NCBI GenBank assembly: GCA_036506155.1
Contig: DASXSF010000131.1
Location: 1-43,122, forward strand
Direction of reading: 5' to 3'
DNA from: DASXRA01 sp036506155
Lineage (GTDB): Bacteria > Actinomycetota > Actinomycetes > Mycobacteriales > Jatrophihabitantaceae
DNA length: 43,122 nt
This document shows, piece by piece, positions 24,711 to 32,850 of the stretch. Position 1 is the first letter of the stretch. Every line of letters starts with the position of its first letter. The notes beneath the pieces are model-generated. The model was not told the origin of the DNA. It did not search any database and saw only the letters and a program-made list of their open reading frames with translations. A program made the translations under genes and the position numbers.

Positions 24711-25361
24711 TCATCGCGAGTCGGCCGCGTCTCGCAGCGCCGCGAGCACGTCCGCCGGCTCGGCCCGGACGCGCCAGTCGGTGTTCGCGTAAGCGAACCG
24801 GATCCGGTGCTGCTGGTCGACGACGAACGTCGCGGGCACGGTCAGCGTCCAGCTGCCGTCGGCGTTTTCCACGGACAGGTCGACACCGAACGCGTTCGCG
24901 TACACGTCCTTCAGGGCGGCAGGCAGCTCGTACCGGAGCCGGTAGGCGCGGATCGCGGTCTGGTCGACGTCGGACAGGACCGGGAAGGCGAGCTCGTGCT
25001 TCTCGGTCAGTGACAGCGCGTTCGTTGGTCGCTGCGGGCTGACCGCGACCAGCTGTGCCCCGGCGGCGGTGACCTCACCGAGCAGGCCCTGCCAGGTGTG
25101 CAGCTCCAGATTGCAGTACGGGCACCACTCACCCCGCTGGAACGACAGCACGACCCGGCCGTGGTCGAGCAAGTCATGCAGGCGCACCTGCTTACCGGTC
25201 GCGTCGGGAAGGTCGAAGTCAGGTGCTTCCTCGCCCACGCGAAGCCCCACCGTCGTCACGCCATCGCTCGTGAGCGCTTTGGTGATCAGGTCGGAGACGT
25301 CCTGCGGGACGCCGAGGTCGGCGGTAAGCGCGGTGAGCTGGGTGTTCAAGGGGTCGGTCAC
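24711..25361 (-). CDS. AhpC/TSA-type peroxiredoxin-like protein
   Basis: The protein has 216 residues. The thioredoxin fold is seen from VGEEAPDFDLPDATGKQVRL at about 42-61 to RGEWCPYCNLEL at 76-87, with a CxxC pair (Cys80, Cys83) in place of the single peroxidatic Cys of typical peroxiredoxins. ATFVVDQQHRIRFAYANTDW near the C-terminus is typical of the AhpC/TSA-like family. It probably reduces peroxides or thiols in the cytoplasm. The GTG start has AGGAGAA just upstream. It is divergent from a TetR gene, with two matching inverted repeats between them. Confidence 0.85.
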   Translation of the reverse strand: MTDPLNTQLTALTADLGVPQDVSDLITKALTSDGVTTVGLRVGEEAPDFDLPDATGKQVRLHDLLDHGRVVLSFQRGEWCPYCNLELHTWQGLLGEVTAAGAQLVAVSPQRPTNALSLTEKHELAFPVLSDVDQTAIRAYRLRYELPAALKDVYANAFGVDLSVENADGSWTLTVPATFVVDQQHRIRFAYANTDWRVRAEPADVLAALRDAADSR

Positions 25362-25611
25362 GGTTCTCCTATCGTGGACGGCGACATCTCCGAATCAGCG
25401 CGTAAGGCTTGATGCCGCATACGAAGACTTGCGGGACGTTTCCGGGCCGGCTCGAACGCCGCGTCTGGCGCTGATACGGCCACGGCCACGTGGGACCAAT
25501 CGGTGTGATGGTGCCGAGGCTGTTGCTAAGCACGGGGCATCAGGCCAGCTCGCCGCTGGCCTACTCTCCGCCGCTCGCCGCCACCTTCGCTCCTCATCAT
25601 CGCCTCCTGAC

Positions 25612-25627
25612 TGGACTAGTCGGTCCA
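25612..25627. promoter_or_regulatory. TetR operator candidate 1, TGGAC-N6-GTCCA
   Basis: The inverted repeat TGGAC-N6-GTCCA occurs here and again at 25649, 37 bases apart start to start. An overlapping perfect palindrome, AGTCGGT-cc-ACCGACT, spans 25618-25633. Both sites lie between the divergent peroxiredoxin-like and TetR genes, nearer the TetR gene. Confidence 0.55.
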
Positions 25628-25648
25628 CCGACTGTTGCATCTTCGGAT

Positions 25649-25664
25649 TGGACTGTCAAGTCCA
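25649..25664. promoter_or_regulatory. TetR operator candidate 2, TGGAC-N6-GTCCA
   Basis: This second copy reads TGGACTGTCAAGTCCA, with arms extended to TGGACT/AGTCCA. It ends 20 bases before the TetR ATG at 25685, a position suited to autorepression. Confidence 0.6.
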
Positions 25665-25684
25665 GTCTGGTCTAGGCTGAGGAC

Positions 25685-26305
25685 ATGGACGGGAACGAGC
25701 CAATGACGTCCCGCGGCCGCCGGACGCGGGCAAGGATTGTCGATGCAGCAGCGGATTTGGTATTCGAGCGCGGCGCTGCAGGCAGTTCCCTAGACGACGT
25801 GCGCGCCGCGACGGGCACGAGCAAGAGCCAACTGTTCCACTACTTCCCGGGCGGGAAAAGGGAGCTTCTTGCCGCGGTCGTGGCGTGCCAGACCGAGCGC
25901 GTATTCGATGCCCAGCGTCCGGCGCTCGACAAGCTTGACAGTTGGGCAGCACTACGCCGCTGGCGCAACGGTGTCATCGCGTTGCAGCGGCAGCTGCACT
26001 GCGCGGGAGGCTGCCCGATCGGTTCGATGGCCGATGAACTTGCCGAGCACGACCCGCACCTGCGCTCGCTGCTGGCCGAATCCTTCGCGACATGGCAGAG
26101 CTATATCGAAAGGGGCCTGGCGGCGATGCGCGATCGCGGGGAACTCCGCCGCGACGCTGATCCGGCAACCCTCGCACTGGCGACGATGGCGGCCCTGCAG
26201 GGTGGTCTGTTGCTGACCAAGACCACGCGCACCACGCGACCGATCGAAGTCGCACTCGATGCCGCACTTGCACACGTGCGCAGTTTTGCCGCATCCAGCA
26301 GATGA
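25685..26305 (+). CDS. TetR/AcrR-family transcriptional regulator
   Basis: The protein has 206 residues. The N-terminal DNA-binding domain is clear: TRARIVDAAADLVFERGAAG then SLDDVRAATGTSKSQLFHYF at about 36-55. The ligand-binding half has CPIGSMADELAEHDPHLR, typical of the LmrA/YxaF-like branch. GAGG precedes the ATG. Its stop overlaps the start of the acetyltransferase gene (ATGA), and two TGGAC-N6-GTCCA sites lie upstream. It probably represses itself, the acetyltransferase and perhaps the divergent peroxiredoxin-like gene. Confidence 0.9.
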   Translation: MDGNEPMTSRGRRTRARIVDAAADLVFERGAAGSSLDDVRAATGTSKSQLFHYFPGGKRELLAAVVACQTERVFDAQRPALDKLDSWAALRRWRNGVIALQRQLHCAGGCPIGSMADELAEHDPHLRSLLAESFATWQSYIERGLAAMRDRGELRRDADPATLALATMAALQGGLLLTKTTRTTRPIEVALDAALAHVRSFAASSR

Positions 26306-27162
26306 CCATACCGAGCTTCGACCCAGGCGCGACCGACCCGCGTCGTGGACTGACGAGCCGCGCAGTTGGCCTCGCCGACGTCCCCGGGATCAGGCGCGTG
26401 TCCCAGGCAGCGGGCCAGCCAGACGCCGACTCCGGCGCCGACGACGCCTATGTCGAACTGCTGCTGCAGACGGCGACCGTGCGGGTTGTCGAGGATCCGT
26501 TGACCGGAGCCGTCGTCGCGTGGGGTGCCATACGTTCGGGTCCACTGGGTTCCATGCTCACCGACCTGTTCGTGCACCCGGATCATCACGGTCGCGGTAT
26601 GGGCGGTGTGCTGCTGCGGGCGCTGTGGCCCGAGCACACCGCACCGGGGCGGTTCACCTTCAGTTCGCAGCATCCGAGCGCGCTGCCGCTCTACGCGCGG
26701 GCGGGTCTGCAGCCGTCATGGCCGCTGCTCTACCTCAGTGGGCCAAGCGCCCTGCTGCCGCCCTCGCCGATGCAGGTGCAGCGGGTGGACGCAGCAGTCG
26801 CTTGCGACGTGGATTCGCAACTCGCGTCCGGGAACCGCTCCTCCGACTACGGCTTCTGGACCCGTTCCGGATCCGGCCAGGCGATCGTCGTGCAAGACGG
26901 CGACCGGACCGTCGCCGTCGGCGTGCTGCGCGGCGGCAACCTCGTCCATCTCACGTGCAGCGAGTCCGACGCCGACACCGCCCTCACGGCCGCGCTACGG
27001 GCCAACGAGGCAGCAAACATCACCGTGTGCCTTCCGGGTCGGCATCCGAGCGTCACGTCGCTGCTGCGAGCCGGATTCCGAATCATCGACTACGACCTGG
27101 CCATGAGCACACCGGACCTCGCCCTGCCCCTGGCCTGGGCATACTCCCCAGGACTGGGCTAG
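26302..27162 (+). CDS. GNAT-family acetyltransferase
   Basis: The protein has 286 residues. The acetyl-CoA binding motif is TDLFVHPDHHGRGMGGVLL at about 87-105, with the R/QxxGxG/A signature at Arg98-Gly101. The C-terminal half (VLRGGNLVHLTCSESDADTA) looks like a second, degenerate GNAT-like domain. The substrate is unknown. The ATG overlaps the TetR stop by four bases, so the pair forms one translational unit under the TetR operators. Confidence 0.85.
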   Translation: MTIPSFDPGATDPRRGLTSRAVGLADVPGIRRVSQAAGQPDADSGADDAYVELLLQTATVRVVEDPLTGAVVAWGAIRSGPLGSMLTDLFVHPDHHGRGMGGVLLRALWPEHTAPGRFTFSSQHPSALPLYARAGLQPSWPLLYLSGPSALLPPSPMQVQRVDAAVACDVDSQLASGNRSSDYGFWTRSGSGQAIVVQDGDRTVAVGVLRGGNLVHLTCSESDADTALTAALRANEAANITVCLPGRHPSVTSLLRAGFRIIDYDLAMSTPDLALPLAWAYSPGLG

Positions 27163-27434
27163 GCGTGCAGCCAATCGCCGAATCGCCAAGGCTGGGGTCG
27201 GTCACCCTCGAACGGCTGCTCGCCAAGAGCGACAGGTAGATCGCGATCGAGGTTGTTCGACGGCATCCCGGCACCGGCATCGTTCCGGGATAACGGGGCG
27301 TGGGTCTCTGTTCCTCGCGGAGTGCTCGAGGGTCAGCAGCGCGAGGCATCGAAGCGTCGAAGTGCGCGACCCTCGCGCCCGCGGGCAGACGGCGCGCTTG
27401 GGCGACGCCGGGAACTGCGAATTACGCTTCGGCC

Positions 27435-28667
27435 GTGGTCCCTCTTTGGAAGCGCGCTCTGTCCCGCGCCATCACCGCAGTGATCCGGGCGGCCGAGTCC
27501 CCCAAGCAGCATCGGCGGGCTGACGTGCCCCTTCCAACCGACGACCCCTGGTACGAATCGCATGAAGCCCTCGACACGATCCAGCCCGGTACCTTGTTGG
27601 CCAACCGGCCGGTCGAGTTTCGGGCCGGTTCGCATTGGGTGTCTCACGCACGGGCCTGGCAGTTGCGCTACCGAAGCACCGACACCGTTGGTCAGGCGAT
27701 TTCTGCGGTGGCCACCCTCATGGTGCCCGAGCGGGCCTGGGCCGGCGTTGGTCCAAGGCCCCTCGTGTCGTATCAGGGCGCTATCGACAGCCTGGGCCCA
27801 AGGGCCGATCCGTCCTACACCTTTCGAAAGGGGAGCCAGAAGGAGTTTCTGCTCATGACCTTCGCACTGCGCCACGGATGGGCGGTCGTGACTCCAGACT
27901 TCACGGGCCCCCGACATGCGTTCGGCGCTGGCCTGATCGCGGCCCGGATCACCCTGGACGGAATTCGGGCCGCCTTCCAGCTTGAACCCGGAGGCCTGTC
28001 GGCCGACGCTCCCGTCGCTATGTGGGGCTATTCCGGCGGCGGCCAGGCCACCGCCTGGGCAGCCGAACAACACCCCCTGTACGCCCCAGAAATCCGGTTG
28101 GCCGCGGTCGCCGCTGGCGGGGTGCCGACGGACAACCGGACGCTTTACCGCATCGACGGCGGCTTCCTTTCCGGGTTCGCGCTCGGAGCCTGGCTATACA
28201 TCAGCCGCGAGTACCCGCAGACCGAGCTGCTCGCCCACGCCAGCGACCAAGGGCGCCGGGTCTTCGCCGAAATCGCCGACATGACCGTCGAAGAGCTGAT
28301 CGCCTACTTCCCGTTCCGACGGGTAGAAGAACTGACGACCGTCGCCGACCCCTTCGGAACCGCGGGCGCCCTGCTCGTCAACGAGCAGCTAGCCCTCGGC
28401 CGCCGACTCCCCTCCGCGCCGATCTACCTCTACCACGCCATCCACGACCAGCTGGTCCCCATCGTCGAAGCCGACGACTTGGCAGCCACCTACCGCCGCG
28501 GCGGCGTCGACGTCACCCTCAAGCGGTCCCACCTTGGCGAACACGTACTCTTCCATCGCCTAGGCGCCAAGGGCGTCCTGCGCTACCTAACATCCCGGCT
28601 AGAGACCCCGCCCCAACCGACTGCGGCCCCCGCGGGCCCGCGCCAGGCGGACGCATCCTCCGCCTGA
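27435..28667 (+). CDS. Secretory-type lipase (LIP family, PF03583-like)
   Basis: The protein has 410 residues from GTG 27435. The hydrolase core is complete: MWGYSGGGQATAWAAEQ with nucleophile Ser200, IHDQLVPIVEA with the acid, and SHLGEHVLFH with the His, in the arrangement of the LIP family. The N-terminus (WKRALSRAITAVIRAAES) is amphipathic rather than a typical signal peptide, so export is uncertain. The frame is open upstream to a GTG at 27300, but the added residues look unstructured and no good ribosome site supports either start. The 272-base gap after the acetyltransferase holds nothing recognised. Confidence 0.82.
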   Translation: MVPLWKRALSRAITAVIRAAESPKQHRRADVPLPTDDPWYESHEALDTIQPGTLLANRPVEFRAGSHWVSHARAWQLRYRSTDTVGQAISAVATLMVPERAWAGVGPRPLVSYQGAIDSLGPRADPSYTFRKGSQKEFLLMTFALRHGWAVVTPDFTGPRHAFGAGLIAARITLDGIRAAFQLEPGGLSADAPVAMWGYSGGGQATAWAAEQHPLYAPEIRLAAVAAGGVPTDNRTLYRIDGGFLSGFALGAWLYISREYPQTELLAHASDQGRRVFAEIADMTVEELIAYFPFRRVEELTTVADPFGTAGALLVNEQLALGRRLPSAPIYLYHAIHDQLVPIVEADDLAATYRRGGVDVTLKRSHLGEHVLFHRLGAKGVLRYLTSRLETPPQPTAAPAGPRQADASSA

Positions 28668-28845
28668 AGTCGGCCCAGCGGCGTCACCACGTTTCGAGCC
28701 GACGTCAGTGCGGCTGGGATGGAAACTGCGCACGGCGCTTCATCCGCGGGTGCAGACGACCAAGTTCATCGACAGGCGCCAATGGGGCCGGTGGACGCTC
28801 ATTGGCGCGAACGGTTCCGTCAGCAGTCGCAGCGGCGTGCTCGGA

Positions 28846-30252
28846 TCAGGTGGTGGCGAGGGTCCTGCGTGCCATCAGGGTGAGCCCGCTGGCCAGTGCG
28901 AGAGCGGCCAGCACTGTCGCCGCGCCGTAGCCGGCCTGTAGCGCTGGGTCGAAGCCGTGGGCGCTCCGTCCGGCGAAGACGGAGGCGACCACCGCGAGCC
29001 CGACCGCTCCGCCGAGTTGCTGCATGGTCTGCAGCAGGCCGGAGGCCGATCCGGCGTGCTCGGGCTCGACGCCGTTGAGGGCGAGGACCGTGATCGGCAT
29101 GAAGCTGGCGCCCATGCCCAGCCCCATCAGCAACAGTGAGGGAAAGACGCCGGTCGCGTAGCTGGTGGCCGAGTTGACGCCGAGCAGCAGGCCCATCGCG
29201 ATGAACACGCTCGCAGCACCGGCGGCGATCAGCGGAGCCGGCCCGATCCGGGCGACCAGGCGCGGTGCCAGGCGTGACATCGTGAATACGCCGAGCGGCA
29301 CGGGCAGGAACGCGACGCCGGACCGAAGTGGACTGTACCCGAACTGGTGCGCCAGCAGCTGGACGGTGAGGAAGAAGGTCGCGAGCATTCCGCCGTAGAC
29401 AGCGGCCATCGAGACCAGCCCCGCGATCCGCTGCCGGCTGCGCAGCAGCGCAGGGCGCAGCAGCGGGTGTGGGTGCCGACGTTCGGTGACTGCCAGCACC
29501 ATCAGCAAGGCGGCTCCGAGGACGAACCCGCCGATGGTGCGCGCGCTCCCCCAGCCGCGCTCGGGTGCGTTGATGACGGTCCACACGATCGAGACCGCAG
29601 CCGCGGTGGCTGAGGCCGCACCGACGAAGTCGAATCGACCGTGCCGCCGCGCTGTCTCGTTGACCCGCCTGGGGACGAGCAGCAGCACGGCAAGACCGAT
29701 CGGCACGTTGATGAACATCGTCCACCGCCACGACGCCAGATCGGTAAGCGCGCCTCCCAGCATCAACCCGAGCGCTGCACCGCCGGAGGAGATGATGGCG
29801 AATGCTGCCAGGGCACGGTTGCGGGCTGCCTCGTTCGGCGCATTGGTGGCGATCAGGGCCAGCACCGACGGTGCCGACAGCGCGGCGCCGACGCCCTGCA
29901 TGGCCCGCGAGGTGACCAGCTCCCAGGGCGCCTGCGCGAGCCCACCGGCGAAGGAGGCAACGGTGAACAGGCCCAGGCCGGTCATGAAGACCCGTCGCCG
30001 GCCCAACACATCGCCCAGACGGCCGCCGAGCAGCAACAGGCCACCGAACGCGAGGCTGTAGGCATTGAGGACCCACGACAGCGACGCGGAGCCGAAATGC
30101 AGGTCCTTGGCGATGTGCGGTAGCGCCACGTTCACGATGGTCGCGTCCAGCACGAGCATGAGTTGACCGACGAGCACAATCCACATCCCGATCGCCGGGT
30201 TGCGGAGCGCGGAGCCCGTCGGTGCGGGGCGGGTTTGCAGCGTTGAAGACAC
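28846..30252 (-). CDS. MFS drug exporter, DHA2 (EmrB/QacA) type
   Basis: The protein has 468 residues from GTG 30252, chosen because it follows AGGAC at a normal distance and leaves only about 20 residues before the first helix. Motif C-like and A-like sequences are seen: LDATIVNVALPHIAKDL in the first helix region and GGRLGDVLGRRRVFMTGLGL in the loop after helix 2. Fourteen hydrophobic segments can be traced. DHA2 exporters use the proton gradient to expel drugs. It is divergent from a TetR gene with two GGAGA-N3-TCTCC sites between, so it is probably induced by its substrate. Confidence 0.9.
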   Translation of the reverse strand: MSSTLQTRPAPTGSALRNPAIGMWIVLVGQLMLVLDATIVNVALPHIAKDLHFGSASLSWVLNAYSLAFGGLLLLGGRLGDVLGRRRVFMTGLGLFTVASFAGGLAQAPWELVTSRAMQGVGAALSAPSVLALIATNAPNEAARNRALAAFAIISSGGAALGLMLGGALTDLASWRWTMFINVPIGLAVLLLVPRRVNETARRHGRFDFVGAASATAAAVSIVWTVINAPERGWGSARTIGGFVLGAALLMVLAVTERRHPHPLLRPALLRSRQRIAGLVSMAAVYGGMLATFFLTVQLLAHQFGYSPLRSGVAFLPVPLGVFTMSRLAPRLVARIGPAPLIAAGAASVFIAMGLLLGVNSATSYATGVFPSLLLMGLGMGASFMPITVLALNGVEPEHAGSASGLLQTMQQLGGAVGLAVVASVFAGRSAHGFDPALQAGYGAATVLAALALASGLTLMARRTLATT

Positions 30253-30311
30253 GGGGTGGAGTCCTGTTCTGGCCTGCGTGCGTTTGGCGGCGGGCCGACG
30301 TAGACTGATCT

Positions 30312-30324
30312 GGAGAGTTTCTCC
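30312..30324. promoter_or_regulatory. TetR operator candidate, GGAGA-gtt-TCTCC
   Basis: A perfect inverted repeat with five-base arms. Its centre is 33 bases (about three helical turns) from an identical-arm site at 30345-30357. Both lie between the exporter start at 30252 and the TetR start at 30393. Confidence 0.65.
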
Positions 30325-30344
30325 GCTTCCATCGCCCACAATAC

Positions 30345-30357
30345 GGAGACAGTCTCC
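30345..30357. promoter_or_regulatory. TetR operator candidate, GGAGA-cag-TCTCC
   Basis: This site reads GGAGACAGTCTCC, with the same arms as 30312-30324. It lies 36 bases before the TetR GTG. Confidence 0.65.
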
Positions 30358-30392
30358 ACTTAGCAAGCGGGATTCGGTTCAGGAGGCCGGCT

Positions 30393-30935
30393 GTGCGTGC
30401 GGACGCGGCGCGCAATCGCGACAAGATCATCGAGGCTGCTCGGGTGGCCTTCCGCACGCGCGGCTACGACGCTCCGCTGGACGACATTGCCAAGGCCGCC
30501 GGCGTCGGGGCCGGAACCCTGTACCGCCACTTCCCGACACGCGAGTCTCTGGTCGACGCGGTCATGCAGGCGTGGGTCGAGCGCGTCAACGACGCCGTCG
30601 GCAAGGTGCGCGCTGAAGGCGGCACGTCGCGCGAACTCCTGCTGCGCTGGTTCCAGCAGTATGTCGAGCTGATCTCGGTGCACAAGGGCGGACCAGCCAA
30701 GATCACGCTGGCCATGGAGGACGACGCCTCCCCGATGCGGACCAAATGCCACACCCTCCGGGCCGCGAACACCCAGATCATCGAGCAACTCGGAGACGAC
30801 CTGCGCCCCGGCGTCGACTCACTGCAGTTCGCCCGCCTCGTCGGTGGGATCGCAAGCGTGGTCGACCAGGGCAACCTGCCCGCCGAATCCGTGGGTCCGA
30901 TGCTCGAGGTCGTCGTCGACGGCCTACTCGTCTGA
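30393..30935 (+). CDS. TetR/AcrR-family repressor of the exporter
   Basis: The protein has 180 residues. The helix-turn-helix is LDDIAKAAGVGAGTLYRHF at about 30-48, preceded by RDKIIEAARVAFRTRGYDA. The short C-terminal half matches the SbtR-like branch (LRRWFQQYVELISVHKGG type). The GTG has AGGAGG six bases upstream. Divergence from the MFS gene and the paired inverted repeats between them make it the likely local repressor of both genes. Confidence 0.88.
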   Translation: MRADAARNRDKIIEAARVAFRTRGYDAPLDDIAKAAGVGAGTLYRHFPTRESLVDAVMQAWVERVNDAVGKVRAEGGTSRELLLRWFQQYVELISVHKGGPAKITLAMEDDASPMRTKCHTLRAANTQIIEQLGDDLRPGVDSLQFARLVGGIASVVDQGNLPAESVGPMLEVVVDGLLV

Positions 30936-30970
30936 CACGTGGCGTAACCGTGAACTCGACGGCAGGCGTT

Positions 30971-31123
30971 CTAGGCCGGGTCGACACCCGCACGCAGGCC
31001 CGCAACCACCTCCTCGGCGAACGCGATCACCTTCGGCGTGATGCCTGGCACCTCGTGGATCACGATCGCGCTCGGCCCACCGCCCTTGCGGTAGGTCGAG
31101 CCGGGAGGGCCGACGGTCCACGG
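30971..31123 (-). pseudogene. N-terminal relic of a dienelactone hydrolase
   Basis: The minus strand reads TYRKGGGPSAIVIHEVPGIT then PKVIAFAEEVVAGL and a stop at 30971-30973. This is the conserved beginning of actinobacterial dienelactone hydrolase-family proteins, which normally run to about 250-300 residues. An in-frame stop (31124-31126) lies directly upstream, there is no start codon, and the nucleophile region is missing. Only about 50 codons survive, between the TetR gene and the DUF929 gene. Confidence 0.75.
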
Positions 31124-31178
31124 CTAGTCGGGACTTAAGCCCACCGGCCCGGCCACGCCCGGTCCGGACGATGGAAGA

Positions 31179-32140
31179 GTGAGCACGCAACAAACCCATA
31201 GCTCGGGCGCGCGCCGCGCCGGCCAGAAGAAGTCCGCCGCGCGGAACGGCCCGCGTGGCGCGAAGCCGTCCGGCGGCGCAATGCGCGAGCGGCAGGCCGC
31301 ACAGCGCGCACTGGTCGAAGCGCGCCGGGTGCGGGAGAACCGCAATCGTCGGCTGTGGGCGGTGCTCACGCCGATCATCGTCGCCGTGCTGGTCGTCACG
31401 GCCCTGGGCGCCGTGAAACTGAGCTCTGACGGCACGAGCTCAGGAAGGGCAGCCACGGCTGCTGGCACAGCGGTCCTCGCCCAGGTCAGCGGCGTGCCCG
31501 CCCGACCTTCGATGCGGTCGGCGCCGGCGAACCGACCGCGGTGCCGGTCCGCATCAACGGCACGGCCCTCACCGCGGACGGCAAACCGCGCGTGCTCTAC
31601 GTCGGTGCCGAGTACTGCCCGTCCTGCGCGGTAGAGCGCTGGCCGATGATCGTCGCGCTCTCGCGGTTCGGGACGTGGCACGGGCTGCGCTACGCATTTT
31701 CTGCGGCAGCGCCGGAGGTCCATCCGAATACCGCGACGTTCACCTTCCACGGCGCGACCTACACGAGCAAATGACTGTCGTTCACCGGCATCGAAACGCA
31801 TACCAACAAGCAGCAAGGCAACGGGTACGAACCGCTCGACGCGTTGCGTGGGGCCGACCTCGACGTGTTCCGGGCGCAGGACAAGAACGGCTTCACGCCG
31901 TTCATCGCACTTGGCGGCAAGTTCGTGATCACCGGTGCCACCTACGACCCTGGGTTGGTCACCGGGAAGACGCAGGCACAGAGCGCCGCGACCCTGGACG
32001 ACCCAGCCAGCCAGACCGGCGTCGGCGTCGACGGGGCCCCGAACGTCATCACTGCAGCGCTGTGCGAGCTGACCGGCGGCCAGCCGTCCAACGTCTGCTC
32101 TAGCGCGGGCGTCACGGCCGCTGCCAAGGTGCTGCACTGA
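31179..32140 (+). pseudogene. DUF929 thioredoxin-like protein, frameshift plus internal stop
   Basis: The first frame encodes a charged N-terminus, one membrane span (LWAVLTPIIVAVLVVTALGA) and LAQVSGVPA. Around 31500-31505 one base is missing, and the protein continues in another frame as TFDAVGAGEPTAVPV, then LYVGAEYCPSCAVERWPMIV with the CxxC of a thioredoxin fold. That frame meets a TGA at 31772-31774 within YTSK-stop-LSFTGIE, after which homology continues in the same frame to 32140. DUF929 proteins are membrane-anchored DsbA-like thiol proteins. Two lesions make this non-functional as given. It overlaps the VKOR gene by one base, which fits a former disulfide-forming pair. Confidence 0.85.
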
Positions 32141-32628
32141 TGGCTGCCACGCGGCCCGCCTGGACCGACCGGGGATCGACCTCGCGCACGTCGGCGCTGC
32201 CCGTGGGCATCGTATCGGTGGCGATCACAGTGGTCGGGCTAGCCGTGTCGATCTACCTGACGGTGCAGCACTACACGGCATCGGCGACGCTCGCCTGCCC
32301 GGAGAACGCCCTTATCAACTGCGCGGAGGTGACCGCCAGTTCGTACTCGAAGGTCGCCGGCGTCCCGGTGGCACTGCTCGGCACGGTCTACTTCGTGGGT
32401 ATGGCACTGCTATGCCTGCCGCAGGCGTGGCGGCTGCGCAGGCTCGATGCGGTGCGCATCCTGGGCGCCGCCGCCGGGGTCGTCTGGTCGCTGTGGTTCG
32501 TATGGGTCGAGCTGTTGCGTCTGGACGCGATCTGTCTGTGGTGCACGGTCGTCCACATCTCGACGCTCGCTCTGCTCGGCGCGGTCCTCTGGACCACCAC
32601 GGGCCTGCTCGGCGCGCCGACGCGCTGA
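32140..32628 (+). CDS. Vitamin K epoxide reductase (VKOR) family membrane protein
   Basis: The protein has 162 residues with four to five membrane helices. The redox Cys pairs are intact: Cys53 and Cys61 in the loop after helix 1 (CPENALINCAEV) and the quinone-proximal CLWC at Cys132/Cys135. The Ser/Thr between the first Cys pair and GVPVALLG matches bacterial VKORs. Bacterial VKOR reoxidises a DsbA-like protein using menaquinone. Its ATG shares one base with the stop of the broken thioredoxin-like gene, the natural partner. A strong hairpin terminator follows at 32673. Confidence 0.92.
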   Translation: MAATRPAWTDRGSTSRTSALPVGIVSVAITVVGLAVSIYLTVQHYTASATLACPENALINCAEVTASSYSKVAGVPVALLGTVYFVGMALLCLPQAWRLRRLDAVRILGAAAGVVWSLWFVWVELLRLDAICLWCTVVHISTLALLGAVLWTTTGLLGAPTR

Positions 32629-32672
32629 CGTACCCGACGGGTCGCGGCCGTCCGGGACCGAAAGGAGCTCGT

Positions 32673-32705
32673 GAGGGGGACCGGCCATCGGGGCCGGTCC
32701 CCCTC
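32673..32705 (+). terminator. Perfect 14-bp stem terminator after VKOR
   Basis: GAGGGGGACCGGCC and its exact complement flank the loop ATCGG. It lies 44 bases after the VKOR stop. No T-run follows, but the stem is the strongest in the window and fits actinobacterial terminators. Confidence 0.8.
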
Positions 32706-32850
32706 AGGCTGGACACCTGCCCAAACGTCCGCCCTCAGCCGGCGATACCCGGACCAGTCGTATCGATTCCACACAGCCCCCCGGACCGTGCGGTGGGAGT
32801 GCGACGATCACAGCCTTGCAGGTGCGGGCTGAGGCTGGGATCGTCGGCGA

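Noticed and set aside
28708..28941. Small plus-strand frame reading RWTLIGANGSVSSRSG between the lipase and exporter genes
   Set aside because: It faintly recalls DUF1508-like sequence but overlaps the end of the exporter gene and has no ribosome site; evidence is too weak for a gene.
28820..30457. 545-codon minus-strand frame overlapping the exporter
   Set aside because: It is Arg/Ala-rich and out of frame with the clear 14-helix MFS protein.
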